A program made the translations under genes and the position numbers. Below are positions 54,423 through 64,000 of a stretch of DNA of 64,000 nucleotides, one piece after another; positions within the stretch are counted from its first letter, which is position 1, and the number at the start of each line of letters is the position of its first letter. The notes under the pieces were generated by a model. That model saw only the letters and a list, made by a program, of their open reading frames with translations, was not told where the DNA came from and searched no databases. The DNA comes from Forficula auricularia (Eukaryota > Arthropoda > Insecta > Dermaptera > Forficulidae), in contig JALMQS010000099.1 in the NCBI GenBank assembly GCA_024734495.1, positions 67,254,483 to 67,318,482 on the forward strand, given 5' to 3'.

Positions 54423-55611
54423 GTCCAGTTAAATTGGGTTTTTACCCGGAAAGTTTTGGGGTAGTTGTAATTTCTTCGGCCCTTTATGTTTTTGGGTGTA
54501 AACACGTGCCGCAATGTTGTTGAAGTTTTGAAAAACTACAATTTTATTCAAAGAATCGCAGTTTTTCCTTCATAAAATGAAAACTACTCATCCTAAAAAC
54601 TTGATTTCTATTTCATTCTCTAGGAAATTTTATTTACTTGAACGTTTACTTAGAACACTTTTTTGATAAAACTCTTATTTTATTTATAGTTATTTATAGT
54701 TTATTTATAGATTTATAGTTAGCTAGCATTTTCCATGACAGGATCCGAATCCTCAAAAGTGACATGGAAAATGGTAGATATCTATAAATCTAAGAGTTTT
54801 ATCAAAAAAGTGTTCCAAGTAACCGTTCAAGTGAACAAAATTTCCTAGAGAATGAGACAGAAATCAAGTTTTTAGGATGACTAGTTTTCATTTTATGAAG
54901 GAAAAACTGTACATTTAAAAAAAAACTGATCATTTCCAGTCATGGAAAATGCTGGATATCTATATATCTAAGAGTTTTAACAAAAAGTAAACTTTTAAGG
55001 CAACAAAATTTCCTAAAGAATGAGATAAGAATAAAGTTTCTAGGATGAGTGGTGTTTATTTTATGAAGGAAATCAAAAAATTGAAGTTTTTCAAAAATTC
55101 AATCTCATTGCGGCACGGGTTACCATTATTGAATTAAGATGAAACATTGTTTTAATTGTAGAAAATTTAATTTAGTTTAAAAATGTATAGAGTGGTCTTT
55201 GTCGAGAACGTACTCTTTCATGGTCAAAATGGGAAAAAATCGAAAAAAGTGCGAGTTTTTGGGATTTGCAGAAACAGAAAAAATATGTCAATTTTCAACT
55301 AGCCGTTGAGCCCAAACGGTCGCAAAAAAAAACTAAATGATGAGATTTTTAGGAAATTTTCTGAGCTTTCATTTTGAATAGGAAGGTTATTTACGAAAAG
55401 TTGATAGTTCTCGAGTTATAAGCAAAAAACCGCCAAAAATGAGATTTTTTTACCTTTTTTTGTTTGCATTTTTGACAATGTTCCGTCACGAAATTTTGTT
55501 AGCAAACTTCAGATTCGGATTCAGCACACCAAAAAACATTTAGGATCAAGTAATCAAAACTACCCCAAAACTTTTCCGCGCGGGGCCCTTTAGAGAACTA
55601 TTTAACTGGAC
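54423..55611. mobile_element. Z-type MITE with inner hairpin
   Basis: The ends GTCCAGTTAAAT are inverted, flanked by TA (54421-54422, 55612-55613), and followed inside by AAGTTTTGGGGTAGTT on both sides. An inner inverted repeat is centred near 54750: AAAACTACTCATCCTAAAAA, CTAGGAAATTTTATTTACTT and their inverses. Blocks at 55185-55265 match 8180-8265. Non-coding. Confidence 0.8.
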
Positions 55612-55863
55612 TAAAAAGGTACTTCGAAAAAATTCAAAAAAGAACATAATTCTTGAATAAATAATGATATGTATTTAATTAATTAGGGTTAGTTGGATAT
55701 AAATTAGTCTGTAAAAATGCACTTTCAATAGTTTTAAACTTAAAATTGCAACTTCCTTCTCTTCTGCGACGGAAATAGTAGATTTATAACATTTTCGAAA
55801 TCTGTTTTTTCAGTTTTTTGCTCTACACTGAGCAAAGCTAGGTCAAAAAACCATTTTTTTTTT

Positions 55864-56830
55864 AAGCTATTGCATAGCTTTTATCGCGGGCTTTGAGCGC
55901 GGCGACCGAATTGAGAAATTCTGTAACCAAAATAACCTAACAATCCCCTCCAGCGGAGTCGCCCGACTCTTGGCGAAGAGGCGGCTCGAGCGGGGGAGAT
56001 GTCCCTCCCCGCCGCCCCCCACCACTCCTACACGAGACTCGAGCGACTCGAGTGACAGCCGACCGAAGAGGTGGGGAGGGGGCTTTCAAAGGATCTCATT
56101 ATGGAGGGGATTTTGAAATTAAAGGAGGGGGGGTTTCTTTTACAAAATTATAATTTATTAATTATCTTATTTTTTTACAATACATTTAAATTATAAAATA
56201 CAATTAAACTATAATAGTAAATAATATAAATGAATAATAAATAATTTTCTGGAGACGAACAGTGGACAGCCGGTACATCTTTAAAAGAAAAAAATATATT
56301 TTAAATTGCATTTTAAAGTAAAAAACGCGGAATATAGAATATTTTTTTTTTTTATTAACATTTATTTAAAAAAATTTCAGACGGACATGAGACAACACCG
56401 TGGGATTATTATTATTATTTGTATTTCCCATGCATTATGCTATTCAAATAAATAGGATTAAACAAAAATAATTATTAAGCTATTGTATAGCTTTTATCGC
56501 GGGCTTTGAGCGCGGCGACCGAATCAAGAAATTCCGTAACGAAAATAAACCTAACACCCCCCACTCCGACCGGCACAGCTGTGCGGCGTTGAAAGCCGTG
56601 CATCGTCTAACGTCGTTTCAGTTCGGCAGACTTCGGCACGGTGTTTGTGTGCGTGCGACTAGACGTATGCGTGTAGACTGTACGAAGCTCGCACGGATCG
56701 AGACGAGCTGTTCCGAAATCGGACGAATACGTAAGCAGCTGTTTGTGAAAAAATATTGCATAAATATTATAATTGCATAAGTTGATAAAAAATGCTATGT
56801 AATAGCTTTACCGCGGCAGTCCCCGAGTGC
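55864..56830. repeat. GC-richer block with repeated 67-bp motif
   Basis: AAGCTATTGCATAGCTTTTA with the following TCGCGGGCTTTGAGCGCGGC occurs at 55864-55930 and 56477-56543. A weaker third copy, GCTATGTAATAGCTTTACCG, is at 56792. Between them are a GC-rich segment (55950-56090) and a segment rich in CpG (56560-56740) with a 63-codon frame I do not recognise. The motif could be the end of a repeat family; the CpG-rich part could be its promoter. Confidence 0.5.
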
Positions 56831-57029
56831 CACACATCTATTTTTTTTTTTTTTTACCAATTGTAGCCCTTAAATACGAATGTATTAGTTTAAACTTAGT
56901 GAAAGATCACTTGCAACTTGGAATGGATATTACAATCATAAGCATTATCCGAATTGAAATGCGCAGATTTGTAAGACGCTCTCATCTCCGTTCTGAACAA
57001 TGAATTCTTATTGGAATATGAATTTTATT

Positions 57030-57395
57030 CTAGCCAATCTCATTTTTTTAGCCAATTGACAACTATTGAGGGGGTCAATACCGGTTTCTTGAGACCATCT
57101 AATGAGCATAATAATTCATTTTTCCGCCAAGTTGGTGAATATTGCCTATCTTTGATGATTGATTGTGGCTAAACAGCTGAACCAATTTTAACTTTGAAGT
57201 TCCTTATGATGATGCGAAATTGTGTGCTCTTTCATTTTGGCAAGAGTGGAATTTTCTGTAGGGCGCATGGTTTTCGAGTTATAAATCTGAAAAAAGTTCA
57301 AAACTTTCGTGGTAAAATTTTTTTCCAGCTTGTGGATATGTATTGGCCAGAGCAGCCTTTTTTCGGTCTAATTTGTCTGGCGTAAACAATACAGA
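57030..57395. repeat. Old Z-type element end
   Basis: CGGTCTAATTTGTCTGGCG at 57363 resembles the right end of the element at 62258-63150. The text 'TTTTCGAGTTATAAATCTG' and 'GCTGAACCAATTTTAACTTT' follows the style of the other MITEs. The frame 57194-57385 lies in it. Confidence 0.4.
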
Positions 57396-57711
57396 ATAAA
57401 AAATTCATTTGACATGGCAGAAATAAATTATTTCATTTAAGGTAGTTGTTTCGCGATAATACTAGCAAAAAGTTAATGCTAGAGTATATAGAACAGACAA
57501 TAAGGATTCATAATTCATAAGCCAAAACTTTTTGCTGTTTATGTACCACTACTAGCAATCGTGTGCTCGTTTGACAAATCTGGCAACACTGTCCGAGCTT
57601 GTATATATTTTATCATAGAAATATCAGATAAAGTACATTATAAAGGAAGATTTATCAAACAAATAGTTCTTGATAAGCGATTGAAAGCTGTTGCGACAAT
57701 GGCTGGAGCGA
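57396..57711 (+). other. Unassigned stretch with an open frame
   Basis: A frame from 57561 reads MCSFDKSGNTVRACIYF and FIKQIVLDKRLKAVATMAG up to the border of repeat M at about 57712, where it would continue into repeat sequence. It looks somewhat protein-like, but I recognise no family. A decayed exon or transposon piece is possible. Confidence 0.25.
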
Positions 57712-58293
57712 AAAAACGTCAAAATAAGCTGACTGTGGTCATCCACTTGACTTTACCATTCAACCTTGCCCATCACTTATATTTAATATTTAATAAAATT
57801 ATTTATAATCATGTAGGGGGGGGGGGTTAGATTTTGAATTTATAGACTTCTGGGGTCCCACTGATTATGTATACAAAATTTGGTTGAGTTTGCTCAAATG
57901 GCCTAGATTTTTAATTTTTAACCGCCCCTCCAGTCCCCATAATTTTGGGTCGAAATGCACCAAAATCTAAACAGCTCTTGATCTCAATGGACCAAAACTA
58001 CCTGTGTAATTTGGTTTCGATATTCACACTAGTTTTTGAGCTTGCTCGACCACAAAAATTTGGTAACGCACAGATTAACAGAATAACAGACATTTTGACA
58101 AAACAATTATTATCTCGAAAAATTTAATTTTTTCGATGTTCACTTATTAGGGCTTTTTTGTATAGCAAAATGCCATGGTTTCGCTCAATTTTTTTAATCA
58201 AAATTGTTTCACTGTTTTTGAGATATTTCGAAAAAAAAGAAGGAAAAAACCAATTTTTCATGCACGATTACAATACTTGACCATACCCTGTAT
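57712..58293 (-). repeat. Repeat M, copy 3 (minus strand)
   Basis: Inverse of copies 1, 2 and 4: it ends ATACTTGACCATACCCTGTA at 58293 and starts with AATAAGCTGACTGTGGTCAT. It has one GTATACATAATC unit. The frame 57945-58127 is shared with other copies. Confidence 0.85.
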
Positions 58294-58299
58294 GCTAAA

Positions 58300-58890
58300 G
58301 TAAAAAGTACTATAGTTAACCAACTTTTTAGGTTATATAAATGTGTTGTTGCCAGCTTGTTTTTAGTGTAAATTTTTCATTATACATTTATCATTATTTA
58401 TTCATTATTATTTCAGAAACCGTCTTGTAATTATGAATTAAAAAGTTCTTAAAAAATATATTAGTTATTGTTTAATGTTGGTTTAGTTTTTTATTGCAAT
58501 GGTAAGAAGAGTTTCTTAATTATAATTAAATATGTATGTAAACTTTCCGATAACCCGTATAGTGCAATGTATAAGAGTCTTAACTCTATCTTTGGAATTT
58601 AATATCTCCGAAACTATATTGTTCATAAATTTCGTTTTGCCACCAATCGATGCAGAAGTATTTAAATAATAATCTGTCTAAATTTCAAAAAAATCCTAAG
58701 AAAACCAATATGGTGAAACAACGACCTTAAACATCAGTACAACTTTTAGGTGGTTAACTTTTAACAGATAACTTTAACTTGAGTTAAATTTGTAAAAAGT
58801 CAACGCTTTAATGATTATTGAAGTTAACTTTTTGAGTAGCGGATTAACAATTAACGAAGTTAACTTTCGAATTAACTGTGCCCAGCTCTG
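58300..58890. mobile_element. hAT-like remnant split by a satellite unit
   Basis: Its right end AACTGTGCCCAGCTCTG is the inverse of a known type of hAT end (CAGAGCTGGGCAC). GTTAACTTTTAACAGATAAC and similar TTAAC-rich text lie before it and, in part, before the satellite segment (GTTAACCAACTTTTTAGG at 58315). The left end was not found. Confidence 0.5.
58362..58735 (+). repeat. Orphan satellite unit B
   Basis: It matches unit B of the array over its entire length: TAGTTATTGTTTAATGTTGG, ATGGTAAGAAGAGTTTCTTA, GTATAAGAGTCT, GAATTTAATATCTCCG, CCACCAATCGATGCAGAAGT and ATCCTAAGAAAACC. It has more differences than array copies have among themselves. No unit A adjoins it. Confidence 0.93.
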
Positions 58891-60140
58891 GTCACGCCAA
58901 GGGCCCAAGTCTCATACGGCACGACAAACCGGGGTAAGTAACATACGTATATTAACTAAAATACGTATATTTAAGATTAAAAATTTGTTTTTATTCTAAT
59001 ATTTTTTATGTATGGCGCCTTTTAGAAATAGTTTTTATAGAGATGGCAGCCCTCTAATCTAAGCTGACAGCTACTTTGACATTCTGACATGACTGTTTTG
59101 GGAATGTCACTTCTTTTTTCTCATGTTAATTTTAAAATTGTCTATTTTTCAGGGCCATTAACATATAAAATATTCAATTCATAATATAATTATTTCTAAA
59201 AAGTTTAGTTTTGTAATGATATTTTTTACAACCTATGAACTTCTAATAAAAAGGCTTTATCATAAGAGGTTATCTTATAGTAAGTATATTATTTATTTAT
59301 TCTTGATTTTAACTTGTTATTACAGTAGAGCCTACTGGTGGATTTACGCTTAGGCCCGGACCTAGGGCGGCAAAAGTTTAGGGACGGGTCATTCCACATC
59401 AAATCATCCAGGATAAACCAAATTTGTCATCCACCACCTCTGATTTTGATGAAGCTTTGTATTTTATCTTCTCACATAGTTATGAAAATATACCAAATTT
59501 TATCTCTTTATCTCAACTGGTCTTTGCAGTGACGGATCAAGTCAAGTGGGGGCCCTAAGCGGTAAAATAACGGGGCCCTCAAAATCAATTAAACAAAAAA
59601 TCAAAAAAAAATCTGAACCATGAACGATTACTGGTATATCCAAATTTTGGAACTTATTAATAAAACACTTATTTTTAAACCTTTATAATCACGCAGTTTT
59701 AGTTTTTTAATTATGACTCGAACTCTAATTGAGCTAAAAGCAAGTGGTAATTTGAAAATCAAAGAGCAAGCTGTTTTCTATAACGTCAACAAAATATTTT
59801 GATTTCAAATATTGCTGTTTAATATTTAATGGGACTCGAAAATAAGTCAAAATGGACTTTTTCGTCATTTTGACCGATAATATCTCAAAATTCTGACTTT
59901 TTGTAAAAAATCAGGAAATTGCATGATAATCAGCGTATAAAACTCTACTGGAATATATTGTTATGTTTATGGGGAAAATTTTTTGTTGAACAGTGTTATT
60001 GAACTATCCAACTTACCTTGGAGTTGGTTTTTAGATATCTTTTCAAGACTTTTATAAACACAATGATTAAAATAATCCAACACTAGATTTTTATCGGTTA
60101 TTTCATTTCATGGAGTTTTTATAAGATATTTTTTTTACTT
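58891..60140. other. AT-rich DNA with old repeat ends
   Basis: CAGTGACGGATCAAGTCAAG with GGGGGCCCTAAGCGG at 59528 resembles the start of a hAT-type element; no second end could be fixed. Frames 58811-58999 and 59338-59532 are not recognised. Confidence 0.35.
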
Positions 60141-60142
60141 TA

Positions 60143-60832
60143 CTTATGGTCAAGTATTGTAATCGTGCATGAAAAAAGTGGTTTTTTCCATCTTTTTTTC
60201 AAAATATCTAAAAAACGGCTGAAACTATTTCGATTAAAAAAATTTAGCGAAACCATGGCATTTCGCTCTACAAAAAAGCTCTAATAAGTGAACATCGAAA
60301 AAATTATATTTCTCGAGATAATAATTGTTTTGTCAAAATGTCTGTTAGTTAGTTAGTCTGTCCGTTACCAAATTTTTGTGGACGAGCTAGCTCAAAAACT
60401 AGTGTGAATATCGAAACCAAATTTCACACGTAGTTTTGGTCCATTGAGATTAAGAGCTGATTAGATTTTGGTTCATATCGACCCAAAATTAAGGGGGGTC
60501 GAAGGGGGGTTAAAAATTATAAATCTAGGTCGTTTGAGAAAACTCAACCAAATTTTGTATACATAATCAGTGGACCCCCAGAAGTCTAAAAATGCAAAAA
60601 CTAACCGCCCGAAATGGGGGGGGAGGGTCAAAAAATGAAAATCTTGGCCATTTACCAAACTAAACCAAATTTTGTATACATAATCAGTGGGTCCCAGGAG
60701 TCTAAAATATAAAAAAAACTAACCCCCCCCTACATGATTATAAATAATTGTATTAAATATTAAACTTAAGTGAGGGGCCAGGTTGTATGGTAAAGTCAAG
60801 TGGATGACCACATCAGAACACGCCAGCTTTTT
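60143..60832 (+). repeat. Repeat M, copy 4
   Basis: It starts TATGGTCAAGTATTGTAATC and ends GGTAAAGTCAAGTGGATGAC plus CATCAGAACACGCCAGC. The second half holds two to three GTATACATAATC units with G runs. Very similar to copy 1. Confidence 0.87.
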
Positions 60833-61264
60833 TTCAATCGCGGCCGGGTGTCCCCCAAACGGGTGCGGGCCGCCCCCCCCCCCTAACTATGCCACTGCCC
60901 GGCAGTCCGGATAACTTGGCCACACCCTGTCAGGGCGAAAAATTCATTATCAGGTAAATAATTGTTCACTGTGTATTTATTAATTTTCATTTCCATGTAG
61001 TAAACGCACTATAGTGCCTTCTCAAAGTACTTACTTTTCCTTTGTTTAAGGGTATTTGGACAGTTTATTCTCTGTTGTATTCTCAAGCAAACAATACAGT
61101 ACTGTATTTTCTGTCGAAACACTCCTACTTATTCTTTTTTAACCCCATTCCTGATAATATTTTATATTATATCTTGATAAAGTCAATATTAAAGGCCCCA
61201 ATGTAATTATTTCTCTCCGCATTTTCAAAAAAGACATTCTTCTTTCCCGTATATAAATTATTGA
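60833..61264. other. Unassigned spacer
   Basis: GC-rich remnant at 60840-60935 (AACTATGCCACTGCCCGG, hAT-like end), then AT-rich DNA without recognised features. Confidence 0.35.
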
Positions 61265-61570
61265 AGAAGTTTTATCAATTTAATTTATATTTTTCAGATT
61301 TATTTCTGAATGAAATTACCTGGCATCACAGCTATTAAAAAACGAATATATCCACTAAATTAACAAAGTACATATTATCATACCTAAGAGAAGAAAATAA
61401 ATATTATATTTCCAGTGGTTTGAAAATAGAAAGCACAAGACTGATGATGAAACGAAAAAGAGATTTGAATTTCGATCAGTGTTTGAAATAAATCCTGAAA
61501 GTATGGTAAGGCTTTCGAATTCCAATCTGTACATATTAAGTCCAAAAATCAAAATATTCAAAAATATAAA
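61265..61570 (+). repeat. Duplicated segment, copy 1, with candidate exon
   Basis: It matches 61907-62215 over ~300 bp (CATCACAGCTATTAAAAAAC, ATATCCACTAAATTAACAAA, GATTTGAATTTCGATCAGTG). Unlike the rest of the window it does not look like a mobile element: it carries splice-site-like borders around an open 90-bp segment. Confidence 0.8.
61416..61505 (+). CDS. Candidate 90-bp internal exon, unknown protein
   Basis: The segment is preceded by an acceptor-like TATATTTCCAG and followed by a donor-like GTAAGG. Its length is a multiple of three. In phase 0 it is fully open: WFENRKHKTDDETKKR, then FEFRSVFEINPESM, a charged stretch with no domain I recognise. No other exon of the same gene could be identified in the window. 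It might be a real exon of a host gene with large introns, or chance. The decayed duplicate at 62057-62149 argues that the region was copied as a unit. Confidence 0.35.
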
Positions 61571-61906
61571 CAACTAAAATAAATGATTTAATATTTTTTT
61601 ATTTGATGTCGTATAAAAAAATAGTTCTAATATAAGTTGTTCAGTTTTTTTAGTAGATTCAGAATATGTAAAGAAACATATTATAGGTTTCCATTTAAAA
61701 AACAAAACTTGACCTCGAAATACCCTTGAAAGCTTGTTCTAGGTCGACAAACAATAGCGTAGTTTAGTTTCCCCTGATATAAATAAACTTTTATTTTAAA
61801 CTTTTTTTCATATAATGCACTGTTTTTGAGTAATAAGACTGTCTCAAGATAAAAAACTCACCTGGTACATTAATTAAAAACAGTAGCATGGCATATAAAA
61901 ATTAAC

Positions 61907-62215
61907 AATAAGTTTTATTAATTTAATTTGTTATTTTTCAGGTTTATTTCTGAAAGAAATCACCCGGCATCACAGCTATTAAAAAACGAATATATCCACT
62001 AAATTAACAAAGTACATATTACCATACCTAGAAGAGAAGAAAATAATTATTTCCAGTGATTTGAAAATATAGAAAGCACAAGACTGATGAAGATACGAAA
62101 AAAAAGATTTGAATTTCGATCAGTGTTTGAAATAAATCCTCAAAGTATGGTAAGGCTTTCAAATTTTAATCTCAAAAAATCAAAATATTGAAAAATAAAC
62201 AACTATGGTAGAAAC
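61907..62215 (+). repeat. Duplicated segment, copy 2
   Basis: Direct repeat of 61265-61570 at a distance of about 640 bp, with scattered changes and small indels. The MITE at 62258 follows shortly after. Confidence 0.8.
62057..62149 (+). pseudogene. Decayed duplicate of the candidate exon
   Basis: The splice-like borders are kept (TTTCCAG before, GTAAGG after). The first codon is TGA instead of TGG. A 2-bp and a 1-bp insertion shift the middle third out of frame and back; the end again reads FEFRSVFEINPQSM. The frame-restoring pattern may be chance. Confidence 0.35.
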
Positions 62216-62257
62216 AGGTTTAGCTATTATAGAAAGACTAGTTTAATGTATTATATA

Positions 62258-63150
62258 GCCCAGTCAAATTAGAGAAATCGGTGGAAAAAATACCAGAGTT
62301 TTGGAAATGGTCTAAAACGCTTCCCTTTAGACTTTGGTTAATGCGTGTCAAAAGTCCCCGAGGGTGGGGGTTGAGCTCGAGGAGAGGGGAGGTTTAAAGT
62401 TCCCTTTTTTCAGTTTTTCACTTATAACTCGAAAACGGCCCTTCTTTTGTAAATAACCGTCCTATAGTAAATTAAAGAGGACAAAATTTCGCGTCGATGG
62501 AAAAAAATGCAAAATTGGTACAGTAGTTTTTTATGGGGATCTAAAAAACACCCCCCCCCCTCCCGGAACACTTGGATATCCCAAAAACTCGCAGTTTTTT
62601 CGATTTTTTCCCATTTTGACCCTGAAGGAGCGCGTTTTCGACAAAGACCACTATTTACATATTTAAACTAGATTAAATTTGTTACAATTCATACAAAGTT
62701 TCATCTTAATTGGATAATGGTAACCCGTGCCGCAATGAGGTTGACTTTTTGAAAAACTGCAATTTTTTGCAAAAAATAGTACTTGTTCCTTCATAAAATG
62801 AAAACTACTCATCCTAGAAACTTTATTCTTATCTCATTCTCTAGGAAATTTTGTTGACCTAAATGTTTACTTGGACCACTTTTTTGTTAAAACTCTTAGA
62901 TTTATAGATATTTTGTCCTCTTTAATTTACTATGGGACGGTTATTTACAAAATATGGACCATTTTTAAGTTATAAGCGAAAAAGTGAAAAAAGGGAACTT
63001 TGAGCCCCCCTCTCCTCGAGCTCAACCCCCCATCCTCGGGGACTTTTGACACACATTAATCCAAGTCTAAAGGGAAGCGTTTAAGACCAATTTCAAAACT
63101 ATATGATTTTTTTCTACCGATTGGTCTTATTTTGTCTAATTTGACTGGGC
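62258..63150. mobile_element. Z-type MITE with ~230-bp inverted repeats
   Basis: The ends GCCCAGTCAAATTAGA and TCTAATTTGACTGGGC are flanked by TA (62256-62257, 63151-63152). The arms share AAGCGTTT/AAACGCTT-type blocks, a GGGGACTTTTGACACAC block and a GAGCTCAACCCCC block with their inverses. The centre contains AGTGCGAGTTTTTGGGATT-like and CATAAAATGAAAACTACTCA blocks also found at 8.2 and 54.6 kb. Non-coding, probably Tc1/mariner-mobilised. Confidence 0.87.
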
Positions 63151-63370
63151 TAAAATATTACAATAAAGTATAAATATTAAAGACTTGAAATATTTTGGTT
63201 CTGGAATGTTTCTTATTATTCCAATGTTAGTAACCTCTTGATCAGGTCGGCCCAGAGAAATTCTGGAACCCTGGTCAAACGTGAGACGGCCTCCTTAATA
63301 AATGATACATGTTTCTATATATAATAATATGCTTATATTGGAAAACTTTAAAATAAATTTCCTTACATAA

Positions 63371-63803
63371 TTGAAAAGTTTTGTTTTGCCGAGAGTAGCA
63401 GAGTTGTTGATTCACAAAGAGAAACAAAGAGGTTGTCCTCTGCTTGATGCAAATAAACATACACACATATATATCGAGATGATATATCTGTATATATATT
63501 ATTTATTTGTTTGAGACTATAGTTTCGAAGACTTGGTCTTCATCACCAGTCCCTCTTCAATTATAAATGTTTTTCATGGAGTCAATATCATATGGATATT
63601 GAAAACTTGGTGTTCCTTCATCACTGGTGGTCGGTCATGAAAAACATTTATAATTGAAGAAAGACTGATGATGAAGACCAAGTCTTCGAAACTATAGTCT
63701 CAAACAAATAAATAATATATATATATACAGATATATTATCTCGATATATATGTGTGTATGTTTATTTGCATCAAGCAGAGGACAACCTCTTTGTTTCTCT
63801 TTG
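63371..63803. mobile_element. Foldback element with hammerhead core, 12-bp TSD
   Basis: Arms at about 63414-63600 and 63640-63803 are near-perfect inverses. A 40-bp tail on the left, TTGAAAAGTTTTGTTTTGCC and on, is shared with 53.9-54.1 kb. TTCCTTACATAA flanks it exactly (63359-63370, 63804-63815). The right arm has a full hammerhead core; the left arm has a disabled one. Fragments of the family lie at 4064 and 26938. The frames 63275-63466 and 63754-63945 are arm sequence. Confidence 0.85.
63646..63713 (+). ncRNA. Hammerhead ribozyme, best-formed copy
   Basis: CTGATGA (63665-63671), one unpaired T, a perfect 6-bp stem II GAAGAC/GTCTTC with loop CAA, GAAA (63688-63691), a short stem III C-TATA-G, and the cleavage triplet GTC (63697-63699). 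Stem I closes with GA/TC next to the core and, after an internal loop, ATTTAT (63646-63651) with ATAAAT (63708-63713). This is a type I layout with a minimal stem III, as described for hammerheads of Penelope-like elements. The left-arm counterpart on the minus strand has CTGGTGA instead of CTGATGA and should be inactive. Confidence 0.7.
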
Positions 63804-63815
63804 TTCCTTACATAA

Positions 63816-64000
63816 ACCGAAATTTTTTATAGAAAATACACATTTATTGTATGAAAATAGTAAAAAAACATTTTATTCAAAGTATTGCACATCGCTAGCT
63901 ACACATTTTTTCCATTTCTCTGCCTATTTGTGGACAGTGGTGTAACTAGGAGTTGGTGCCCCCCTGTAAAACAAAACGTAGGGCCCAATAAACTTTGAAA
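63816..64000. other. Unassigned end of window
   Basis: GTGGTGTAACTAGGAGTTGG near 63939 with a C-rich follow-up looks like the beginning of a hAT-type element cut by the window edge. No gene. Confidence 0.35.

Noticed and set aside
58811..58999. Exon-like segment ending at GTAAGTA (58933)
   Set aside because: The acceptor coincides with the end of a hAT-like remnant, and the frame has no recognisable product.
1..64000. A viral genome or intact autonomous transposon
   Set aside because: No capsid, polymerase or complete transposase frame exists; every recognised coding piece is a truncated fragment.

Overview
The window looks like intergenic or heterochromatic DNA from an AT-rich arthropod genome, most likely an insect. 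I find no intact host gene. What can be recognised is layer upon layer of transposable elements, nearly all non-autonomous or broken, plus a 10.3 kb satellite array. Element types seen are Helitrons, hAT elements, Tc1/mariner-type inverted-repeat elements, an LTR, three non-LTR retrotransposon tails, tRNA-derived SINEs and foldback elements that carry hammerhead-ribozyme cores. Insect origin is inferred from this mixture and from a TATA plus TCAGT core promoter. I cannot name the species. A motif near 56.8 kb reminded me of repeats in aphids, but that is recollection, not proof.

Layout. 0-5.6 kb: AT-rich DNA, an LTR-like fragment, Helitron ends and a tRNA-derived SINE. 5.6-7.0 kb: a hAT element with an 8-bp target duplication, itself interrupted by a TA-flanked inverted-repeat element; a 47.7 kb relative preserves the uninterrupted site. 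7.3-9.5 kb: two further repeat families (called N and M here). 10.9-12.8 kb: a Helitron remnant still encoding the last ~200 residues of its helicase. 12.9-17 kb: nested inverted-repeat elements, one hammerhead-bearing foldback insertion, and a mariner foldback with a decayed transposase end. 19-22.8 kb: repeat P, a Helitron-like element, and an LTR followed by a tRNA-Lys-type primer binding site. 23.9-28.9 kb: an RTE tail inserted in a hAT remnant, repeat N, a promoter-like block, a second LINE tail, and more N/M/T-type repeats. 29-32 kb: Helitrons and an LTR-like block. 32.2-42.5 kb: satellite DNA built from a ~362-bp unit A and a ~358-bp unit B in the order A(1-4)B. 43.5-46.8 kb: Helitrons and nested MITEs. 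47.7-52.3 kb: a hAT element with transposase relics, the clearest hammerhead foldback element, small hAT MITEs, a SINE and a LINE tail. 52.3-64 kb: repeat N, MITEs, a GC-richer block, an orphan satellite unit, repeat M copies, one possible 90-bp exon with a decayed duplicate, and a second strong hammerhead foldback element.

The most interesting system is the group of long-palindrome insertions at 14.0, 48.8, 53.9 and 63.4 kb. Each is flanked by a 11-16 bp target duplication, and three carry hammerhead-type ribozyme cores in their arms. A truncated relative at 45.8 kb ends exactly at the predicted ribozyme cleavage site. This fits Penelope-like retroelements, in which hammerhead ribozymes are known, but no Penelope reverse transcriptase is present here. 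Short fragments of the same families recur elsewhere, so the window holds several generations of insertions.
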